A DNA stretch of 5,712 bases, from contig JBOGIF010000171.1 in assembly GCA_050742415.1 (NCBI GenBank), positions 1 to 5,712 on the forward strand, read 5' to 3'. A program made the position numbers and the translations under genes. The stretch's first letter is position 1. Each line of letters opens with the position of its first letter. The DNA comes from JBOGIF01 sp050742415. Lineage in GTDB: Bacteria > Actinomycetota > Acidimicrobiia > Acidimicrobiales > AC-14. The notes beneath the pieces are model-generated. The model saw only the letters and a program-made list of their open reading frames with translations, had not been told where the DNA came from and did no database searches. Of this stretch, positions 1-4,378 are shown in pieces.

Positions 1-1
1 C

Positions 2-301
2 GAGACTCTGCACGCGCTCCACCTCCTGGCCGTTGAGGTGGCCCAGGCGGTACGCCGCTACGTCGCGTCGGGCGACTTGATCGCCGTACGGAGCACCGCT
101 GCCCTGTCCGACCTCGCCGACCTGGACATCGTCCACCATCCGCACGAACCGCTACTCCCCACCATGTGGCGACTTCGCTCGAATCTCACTTCGTACGACG
201 CCGCGTACGTCGCCCTGGCCTTCGACGCTCCGCTCGTCACCCTCGATGCCCGGATCGCCGCCGCGCCGGAGCACGGCGCCACCGTCGACCTCATCGCCTG
301 A
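2..301 (+). CDS. VapC-like PIN-domain toxin, 5' end outside the window
   Basis: This is the C-terminal 99 residues of a PIN-domain ribonuclease of the VapC type. The frame is open from base 2 and ends in TGA at 299-301. Three of the acidic residues expected in the PIN metal site are visible: Glu12 in VEVAQ, Asp66 in SYDAAYVALA and Asp82 in LVTLDAR, numbering from base 2. The first Asp of the family, normally near the N terminus, would lie off the left edge, so roughly 35-40 residues are missing from view. PIN toxins of this group cleave RNA with divalent metal and are held inactive by a partner antitoxin, normally encoded just upstream, which would be outside the window. A GTG at 38-40 lies in frame, but starting there would cut off the conserved Glu region, so I do not take it as the start. 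The gene faces the vapBC pair on the opposite strand. Confidence 0.85.
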   Translation, partial: ETLHALHLLAVEVAQAVRRYVASGDLIAVRSTAALSDLADLDIVHHPHEPLLPTMWRLRSNLTSYDAAYVALAFDAPLVTLDARIAAAPEHGATVDLIA

Positions 302-411
302 CTTCGCCCAGATCCCTCCCCCAGCTTCATCGTGCCCGCCTCTTGGCGCGACGGGCAGGCGTTGGGGCGGGTCTGCGGCCGTGCGGTCGAGACCAGCGAA
401 GCTCCGCTGAA

Positions 412-822
412 TCAGACAGTGAGGGAAGCCCGGTCGAGGTCGATCCCGACGAGCCTGGCGACTCTCGACAGGTCAGTGTCCTGTGCCAGGAGGGTCGCGT
501 CATGACGGCGGGCCACCGAAGCGATCAGGCAGTCCACCATGCCCCGCGGCGTGATTCCCGCCCGCCGGCATCGACGGTAGATGCGGGCGGCGGCGTCGAA
601 GTCCGCGGCCGCGTCGAAGGCCAAGAGATCGAATCGCAGGAGGAGCCGGCGCAGCGCCTGTTCCTGCCGATCGTCACGGGCGCCGGCCATCACCTCCATC
701 AGCACGGGCTCGGTCACGGCGAGCGCGCCGTCGTTTCGGATCAACTCGGTCACGCGTTCATCGACGGCGCTGCCTGTCGCCCGGTCATACTCGACCCAGG
801 CGGACGTGTCGGCGAGGATCAC
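412..822 (-). CDS. vapC: VapC ribonuclease toxin (PIN domain), complete
   Basis: A 136-residue PIN-domain toxin of normal VapC length. The four expected acidic positions are present: Asp5 in the N-terminal LADTSAWVEY motif, Glu43 in EPVLMEVMAG, Asp97 in GMVDCLIA and Asp115 (or Asp117) in LLAQDTDL. In this family these residues coordinate Mg2+ or Mn2+ for endoribonuclease cleavage, often of tRNA or rRNA; the target here cannot be predicted. The start is a GTG that overlaps the stop of the upstream vapB gene as GTGA (819-822). There is no clear Shine-Dalgarno site in front of it, so translation is probably coupled to vapB, as is usual for toxin genes in such pairs. The reading frame shows no damage, and the pair is likely functional. 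The gene is convergent with the partial PIN gene at the left edge. The two PIN proteins are clearly different sequences, so this is not a duplication. Confidence 0.93.
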   Translation of the reverse strand: MILADTSAWVEYDRATGSAVDERVTELIRNDGALAVTEPVLMEVMAGARDDRQEQALRRLLLRFDLLAFDAAADFDAAARIYRRCRRAGITPRGMVDCLIASVARRHDATLLAQDTDLSRVARLVGIDLDRASLTV

Positions 823-1028
823 TCGACGGCCGGACCCGCGTCGTTCGCCACCTCACCGATGGCGTTCCCGCCACGCATGGCCAGGGCCTCCTGGCGCGTC
901 ATCGGTTGTCCGGCGAGGTGGCGCAAGGCGAGGTCGACGGCCTCCGTCTTGGTGTGGACGCCGTAACGGTCCATGATCGTGCGGAGGTAGCCCTCGTCGA
1001 TCTCGATGTTCGTGCGCGCTCTGCCCAT
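819..1028 (-). CDS. vapB: VapB-type antitoxin
   Basis: A 69-residue antitoxin. The N-terminal half (MGRARTNIEI, then a helix with RYGVHTKTEAVDLALRHLAG) matches the ribbon-helix-helix type VapB proteins, in which the short strand pairs in a dimer to bind the operator and the following helices complete the DNA-binding fold. The C-terminal part (from about residue 42, MTRQEALAMRG onward) is the segment expected to wrap around and inhibit the toxin. I chose the ATG at 1026-1028 because the conserved RTNIEID segment follows immediately. Longer upstream extensions of the same frame read through the operator and lose protein-like character. The gene overlaps vapC by four bases, giving a standard antitoxin-first operon. 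A strong dyad abuts the start codon, consistent with autorepression by the VapBC complex. Confidence 0.9.
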   Translation of the reverse strand: MGRARTNIEIDEGYLRTIMDRYGVHTKTEAVDLALRHLAGQPMTRQEALAMRGGNAIGEVANDAGPAVE

Positions 1029-1053
1029 ACACGTATCGTATACCTCACGTGTA
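1028..1053 (-). promoter_or_regulatory. Candidate VapBC operator dyad
   Basis: The outer arms TACACGT (1028-1034) and ACGTGTA (1047-1053) are exact inverted repeats. The six bases GTATAC at 1038-1043 form a palindrome on the same centre (between 1040 and 1041). Only the two three-base spacers are asymmetric. The dyad touches the last base of the vapB start codon. Autorepression through such a site is the usual VapBC arrangement; binding here is inferred. Confidence 0.7.
1035..1040 (-). promoter_or_regulatory. Candidate -10 box of the vapBC promoter
   Basis: On the - strand TACGAT (within TATACGAT) fits the actinobacterial TAnnnT -10 pattern and ends six bases before the vapB ATG. That spacing would place the transcription start at or next to the ATG, giving a leaderless mRNA. 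A GTGAGG stretch is present but lies about 14 bases from the ATG, too far for a good ribosome binding site. No convincing -35 box is seen. The box sits inside the operator dyad, so bound repressor would block it. Confidence 0.5.
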
Positions 1054-1178
1054 CGATCGGTGTTGAGCCACGCGTCGGTGCTGGCGAATGTCGCCGGCGA
1101 CGATGGTGCATACCGGCACCCCGCGGCCCGGTCGGAAGGAGTCGTCGAGACGCAAGGGGCAGCCCCGCCGGGGCTCGG

Positions 1179-1184
1179 TAGGCT
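1179..1184 (+). promoter_or_regulatory. Possible -10 box for the SnoaL-like gene
   Basis: TAGGCT fits the TAnnnT pattern and would give a leader of roughly 35 bases before the ATG at 1227. No good -35 match stands 16-18 bases upstream, so this is a weak call. Confidence 0.25.
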
Positions 1185-1212
1185 TACGTCACTTGACCAG
1201 CAGCTGCCATCT

Positions 1213-1218
1213 AGGAGG
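1213..1218 (+). promoter_or_regulatory. Ribosome binding site of the SnoaL-like gene
   Basis: AGGAGG, complementary to the 16S rRNA tail, stands eight bases before the ATG at 1227. This supports that start and rules out the need for an upstream start. Confidence 0.8.
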
Positions 1219-1226
1219 GTCGGAGC

Positions 1227-1637
1227 ATGCCAGAGGACAACGACACGATCGTCGCCCGTTTCGAGCAAGCGTTCATCGCGAACGATGTCGACACCATCGA
1301 CGAGCTGTGTGATCCGGGCCTTGTCGACCGCAATCCCCTGCCAGGCCAGGAACCCACCCTGGCTGGGTTCAAGTCGACGATCGCCATGTACCACGAGAAG
1401 TTCTCCGGCCTGAGCTTGGACCTAGCCGCCGTCGTCGGCGAGGGGGACCAGGTGGCGACGCGGTGGAACGTGACGGGAACGCACGCGTCCGAGTTCTTCG
1501 GGGTCCCGGCTACGGGCAAGCAGATCTCGGCGGAGGGCATGAACTTCTACCGGCTGGCGGAGGGGCGGATCACCGAAGTATGGACGCAGTTCGACGCGCT
1601 CGGCTTGCTGCAACAGCTGGGCGCGCTGCCCTCCTGA
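1227..1637 (+). CDS. SnoaL-like (NTF2-fold) ester cyclase family protein
   Basis: A 136-residue protein with the pattern of the SnoaL-like polyketide cyclase or ester cyclase family. It has an N-terminal helix pair (about 5-30), a curved sheet, the segment GEGDQVATRWNVTGTHASEFFGVPATGKQI (about 71-100) and the closing RLAEGRITEVWTQFDALGLLQQLG (about 109-132). Asp123 in the W-x-x-x-D motif corresponds to the position used as acid/base in characterised SnoaL cyclases. The length is typical of the family. Most members outside polyketide clusters have no known substrate, and no biosynthetic genes are seen here, so a cyclase reaction should not be assumed; it may be a small-molecule hydrolase or isomerase, or a non-enzymatic fold. 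It is cytosolic by appearance, with no signal peptide or membrane segment. It is transcribed alone and divergently from vapBC, from a 198-base shared intergenic region. Confidence 0.85.
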   Translation: MPEDNDTIVARFEQAFIANDVDTIDELCDPGLVDRNPLPGQEPTLAGFKSTIAMYHEKFSGLSLDLAAVVGEGDQVATRWNVTGTHASEFFGVPATGKQISAEGMNFYRLAEGRITEVWTQFDALGLLQQLGALPS

Positions 1638-1769
1638 CGCCTCTCTGCTCGGGCCGGCACGCTGCCGCTCGGATGCTGCTCACAGCGGTTCGCCTACTTT
1701 GCCTCGATCGGGACCGAGTGACCGGTCGAGTGTTCGAAGAATGCAGGAGATACGCGGACGGTCCTGCGG

Positions 1770-1948
1770 TCAGCCGCCATCGCGCTGAGGCGCGACCAGA
1801 CCACGCTCCTCGAGCGGCGTGTCCTCCGGGAGGGGCGCGAGCAGGGCGACAGGACGGCCTCGGTCAGTGATCTCAACCGTCTCACCCTGCTCGACCAGGC
1901 GTAGGAACTCGCTCGCTGCCTGAGCTCGCGCACGCCGACCGACGTCAT
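1770..1948 (-). pseudogene. Frameshifted Phd/YefM-type antitoxin remnant
   Basis: The ATG at 1946-1948 begins MTSVGVRELRQ, the characteristic start of Phd/YefM-family antitoxins. The next family segment, ASEFLRLVEQGETVEITDRGRPVALLAPLPEDTP, follows in a different frame that starts at about 1916 and ends in TGA at 1770-1772. The usual reading would be RELRQ-N-ASEF, so about four bases appear to have been lost at 1916-1918. The joined product would be only about 59 residues, against roughly 75-90 in the family, and its end (LEERGLVAPQRDGG) does not look like the normal toxin-binding tail, so the C terminus is also degraded. In working relatives the N-terminal part dimerises and binds the operator. 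No toxin gene lies next to it on this strand: downstream is the convergent SnoaL-like gene. The family call is firm; loss of function is inferred. Confidence 0.8.
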
Positions 1949-1982
1949 GACCTACTCGTAGCACATCAAGACTCCGCGCTTC

Positions 1983-2003
1983 GTTAGAGGTTCGGGTTAG
2001 AGG
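1983..2003. repeat. Short direct repeat GTTAGAGG
   Basis: GTTAGAGG occurs at 1983-1990 and again at 1996-2003, 13 bases apart. It lies in the non-coding gap between the broken antitoxin and the chimeric - strand frame. Significance is unknown; it could be chance. Confidence 0.3.
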
Positions 2004-2005
2004 AC

Positions 2006-2035
2006 GTCGGGCCCTCCGACAACCGCTGGTGTCGG
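2006..2035. other. Three-part alternative hairpin
   Basis: CCGACA (2016-2021) pairs exactly with TGTCGG (2030-2035) around an eight-base interval that adds CC/GG pairs. The same CCGAC can instead pair with GTCGG at 2006-2010. The two hairpins exclude each other. No T run follows on either strand, so this is not a clear terminator. Nearby bases 2056-2067 also form a short dyad (GCCTC, two bases, GAGGC). Apart from these, the gap 1949-2078 shows no gene. Confidence 0.3.
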
Positions 2036-2078
2036 GCTTGGCCGGCTTGGACCACGCCTCTCGAGGCCAGCGCTAGTG

Positions 2079-2507
2079 CTAGTCAAGAGAGGGTTGGCGG
2101 AGAAGCTGCGCCTCCGAATCGCTGCCGCCGTCCGCCTCCGCGGGCTCGTACCGGTGGCGGCGGTCCAGCCGGCGGTGCCGCCGGTCCTCGCCGGCCAGGC
2201 GCCAGACCTCGCGGGCGATGGCGCCGGGCCGGTGGCGGCCGGTGAGGAGGAGGCGGGCCGCGGCGGCGACCACCCGACGCCGGGTCAGGACCTTGGATGG
2301 CGCCCGGCGGTGGTTGAACACGTCGATCATCTGCGCCATGGCCGCGGGACGGGCAGTGATGGCCCGCAGCACCTCCTCCACCGTCGGCGGTGTGGGGCCG
2401 GCCTTGCCCAGCTCGGCCGCGAACCAGTGCATCTCGGCGGCGTCGCGGTCACGCCATCGCCACCACCGGTCCATGGCGCGCTCGAGCGGTGGCTGCCGCA
2501 CTCGACC
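2079..2507 (-). pseudogene. C-terminal fragment of an unrecognised protein, fused to transposase remains
   Basis: These 142 codons end in TAG at 2079-2081 and continue in frame from the transposase fragment upstream, so no start codon of its own is visible. The codons strongly favour G or C at third positions, which argues for real former coding. The sequence begins with a Trp- and Arg-rich stretch (RWWRWRDRDAAEMHWFAAEL). A segment with helical character follows (PTVEEVLRAITARPAAMAQMIDVFNHRRA), then TRRRVVAAAARLLLTGRHRPGAIAREVWRLAGED and a charged tail. It does not match the usual Tn3 transposase C terminus, which after WNTRY normally continues MDAAL... for about 55-60 residues. I do not recognise the family. 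The N terminus was evidently lost at the junction near 2507. It may have been divergently transcribed from the recombinase on the right before the transposase piece replaced the 5' ends of both; that is inference. Confidence 0.55.
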
Positions 2508-3246
2508 ATACCGAGTGTTCCAGACGGCGATGGCGTTGAGTACCAGCCCCAGGGCGCCAAGCTGGTCCTCCTGGCCCTCCCGGTAGGGCTGGCGCAGCTC
2601 GCCGCCATGGCCGTGGAAGACCTTGCGGGCCAGGGCGTGGCGGGCCTCGCCCCGGTTGAGCTGAGTGAGGATGCGGCGTCGGTAGGCCTCATCGTCGAGG
2701 TAGGCCAGCAGGAAGATCGTCTTGGCAACCCGGCCCACCTCGGCGAGCGCGCGGCCGAGGCCGCTGGGACGACCGCCGCTGTGGAGAACCCTCAGCAGCT
2801 CCGAGGCCCGAACCGACCCCCCAAGCAGGAGCCGGCAACGCGCAGGAGGTCGTTCCAGTGTGCGGTGATGAGCTCGCCGTCGATGCGGTGGCGGGCCACT
2901 TGGTCGAGGGCGTCGTAGCTAACGTGGCGGTCGAGGCGCCAGAAGCGGGCGTCGCCGATGTCGGCGAGGCGAGGACTGAACTGGTAGCCGAGTAGGCGGA
3001 AGAGCCCGAAGACCTGGTCGCTGTAGGAAGCGGAGTCGGTCATCACCTCAGTCGGGCGCAAGCTGGTCTCCTGCTCGAGGAGACCGTCGAGGATGTAGAG
3101 GCTGTCCCGCAGGGTGCCGGGGATGACGATGGCGTGGAACCCGGCGAACTGGTCGGACGTGTAGTTGAAGTAGGTGACGCCCCGGCCCACCCCGAAGTAG
3201 CGGGGATTGGGCCCGGCGTGGACGCTGCGCACGGGCACCACGAGGG
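2508..3246 (-). pseudogene. tnpA: Tn3-family transposase, internal fragment with frameshift
   Basis: Translation from about 3246 downward gives VVPVRSVHAGPNPRYFGVG, FNYTSDQFAGFHAIVIPGTLRD, LLEQETSLRPTEVMTDSAS, LLGYQFSPRLADIGDARFWR and HWNDLLRVAGS, then after a frameshift ASELLRVL, LAYLDDEAYRRRILTQLNRGEARHALA, REGQEDQLGALGLV and VWNTRY. This is the C-terminal catalytic half of a Tn3-type DDE transposase. The second catalytic Asp (codon 3035-3037) and the Glu (codon 2646-2648) are present; the first Asp lies in the missing 5' part. The upstream frame stops at 2792-2794, and the downstream frame takes over at a G6 run (+ strand C6 at 2817-2822), where one added G would restore reading. The last ~55 residues after WNTRY are replaced by unrelated sequence, and everything before VVPVRS is gone. 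No 38-base Tn3 terminal repeats are seen. It cannot make an active transposase. Confidence 0.9.
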
Positions 3247-4378
3247 CGATACCTGGAACCGCAAGCTGGCGGCGATCCACGACTTCTACCGGTGGCTGGT
3301 GCGCGACGGGCGCATCCAGCCCGGCGAAGGGCCGTTCGGCTCGCCCGAGGCTCACCGGGAGCTGCGGTCCCGGGCGATTGGCGCCCGGGCGGTGCGCTAC
3401 CTCCTGCTGCCGCAGCTGCGCTACTTCCTCCAGGTCGGCGTCCAAGGTCACCGTCCCGACGGGGCGATCGACACGGCCTTCCGGGGCGGCTACCCCGGCC
3501 GCGACACGTGCATGGCCAACGTGCTCGCCACCACCGGCATGCGGCGGAACGAGATGCGCTCGCTCACGACCGTCGAGGTCGACCTCGACGCGCCGGCCGC
3601 GCAAGGTCGTCGCCTCCTGTTGGGCGCCCCGGCCAAGGGCGGAAGACAGGGCCACGTGGTCTTGCCCCGCCGGACCCGGGAGGAACTGCGGGCCTACGTT
3701 GAGGCGGACCGCGACGTGATCGTGGCCGTGGCCAACTCCACCGGCAGCCTGGCCCGGCAGGAGCCGGCGATGATCGTCGTCGAGGAGATCGACCAACGGC
3801 GCCAGACGGTCAAGGGCTGGGACCGGCTGGCCAAGAGGGCGTTTGCCAAACCGGTGTCGGCCATGTCCGTCGGCGAGCGGGAACGCGCCTTCCGGCGGGA
3901 GGCCGGGCGCTGGGAACCACTGGCCCTGTTCGTCGGCGAGGGAGGCGGGATGGTCTCCTCGAGCCTCGTCAACCGGGTCTTCGAGACCGCCAACCGGCGC
4001 ATCTGGTCATGGCGCACGGGTGCCGCCGCCATCGCCATGCCCTCCAAGGTCACTCCCCACTGGATGCGCCACACCTTCGGGATGCACTTGATGTGGACGC
4101 TCATGCACGACCTCGTCGAGCGGGACGACCGGCTGGCCCGGCTGCTGCGAGACCACGACGAACCGGGCATCCGGGCCTACGGCCAGGCGGTGATGTGGCC
4201 GGTGCAGGTTGTGCAGGAGCTGATGCGGCACCGGTCTCTCAAGACCACCTGGCTCTACCTCTACCACCTCGGCGAGCTGGACCACAGCGTGATCTCCTCG
4301 GTCGACGACCTGGCCGACGTCTTCCTCGCCATCGGCGAGCAGGTGAGCAAACCAGGACCGGCCGATGGCCCGCGATAG
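3134..4378 (+). CDS. Tyrosine recombinase (site-specific integrase), N terminus lost
   Basis: The open frame starts at a GTG (3134) and encodes 414 residues, but homology to tyrosine recombinases begins only near base 3248 (residue 39, DTWNRKLAAIHDFYRWLVRDGR). The first ~38 residues are antisense to the transposase fragment and are not protein-like. The catalytic set is complete: Arg137 in TTGMRRNEM, Lys168 in the APAKGGRQGHVVLP strand, His309 and Arg312 in PHWMRHTFG, His366 in LMRHRSLKTT and the nucleophile Tyr375 in TTWLYLY. Such enzymes cut and rejoin DNA through a 3'-phosphotyrosyl intermediate. Most of the N-terminal core-binding domain is missing, so sequence-specific DNA binding is probably lost even though the active site survives. 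An insert of about 100 residues between the box I region and HxxR is longer than in phage integrases and suggests a transposon-type recombinase. The gene ends inside the next one, with 14 bases of overlap. No ribosome binding site was found for the GTG, so expression is doubtful. Confidence 0.85.
   Translation: MEPGELVGRVVEVGDAPAHPEVAGIGPGVDAAHGHHEGDTWNRKLAAIHDFYRWLVRDGRIQPGEGPFGSPEAHRELRSRAIGARAVRYLLLPQLRYFLQVGVQGHRPDGAIDTAFRGGYPGRDTCMANVLATTGMRRNEMRSLTTVEVDLDAPAAQGRRLLLGAPAKGGRQGHVVLPRRTREELRAYVEADRDVIVAVANSTGSLARQEPAMIVVEEIDQRRQTVKGWDRLAKRAFAKPVSAMSVGERERAFRREAGRWEPLALFVGEGGGMVSSSLVNRVFETANRRIWSWRTGAAAIAMPSKVTPHWMRHTFGMHLMWTLMHDLVERDDRLARLLRDHDEPGIRAYGQAVMWPVQVVQELMRHRSLKTTWLYLYHLGELDHSVISSVDDLADVFLAIGEQVSKPGPADGPR
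4354..4357 (+). promoter_or_regulatory. Ribosome binding site for the second recombinase-like gene
   Basis: AGGA stands seven bases before the ATG at 4365, inside the end of the preceding recombinase gene. It supports this start and re-initiation by ribosomes leaving the upstream gene. Confidence 0.55.

Noticed and set aside
333..357. Possible terminator hairpin (TGCCCG and CGGGCA arms) between the two convergent PIN genes
   Set aside because: The 13-base interval pairs poorly and no T run follows on either strand, so it is not a convincing intrinsic terminator.
166..966. A 266-codon + strand open frame across the vapBC pair
   Set aside because: It is Arg- and Pro-rich with no recognisable motifs and lies opposite vapC and vapB, which have convincing family residues and standard overlap.
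1161..1175. Hairpin AGCCCC-GCC-GGGGCT upstream of the SnoaL-like gene
   Set aside because: The stem is perfect, but it is short, has a three-base loop and no T run, and lies upstream of the candidate -10. Such G/C stems are common by chance in DNA of this composition.
2076..2918. A 280-codon open frame on the + strand opposite the chimeric transposase region
   Set aside because: It is the antisense of two clear - strand coding stretches, has no family features and runs across the recognised breakpoint. Long antisense frames are expected in GC-rich coding DNA.
2508..3253. A complete Tn3 transposon insertion with five-base target duplication
   Set aside because: Neither edge carries Tn3 terminal repeats, and the transposase is missing both its 5' part and its normal 3' end, so the fragment is not a whole element.
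2447..3280. Reconstruction of the recombinase N terminus by joining the two ATACC copies
   Set aside because: The joined + strand frame is open across the junction (…LDHTWNRK…), but the upstream residues are Ala- and Arg-rich shadow translation, not a recombinase core-binding domain, so simple excision does not restore the gene.
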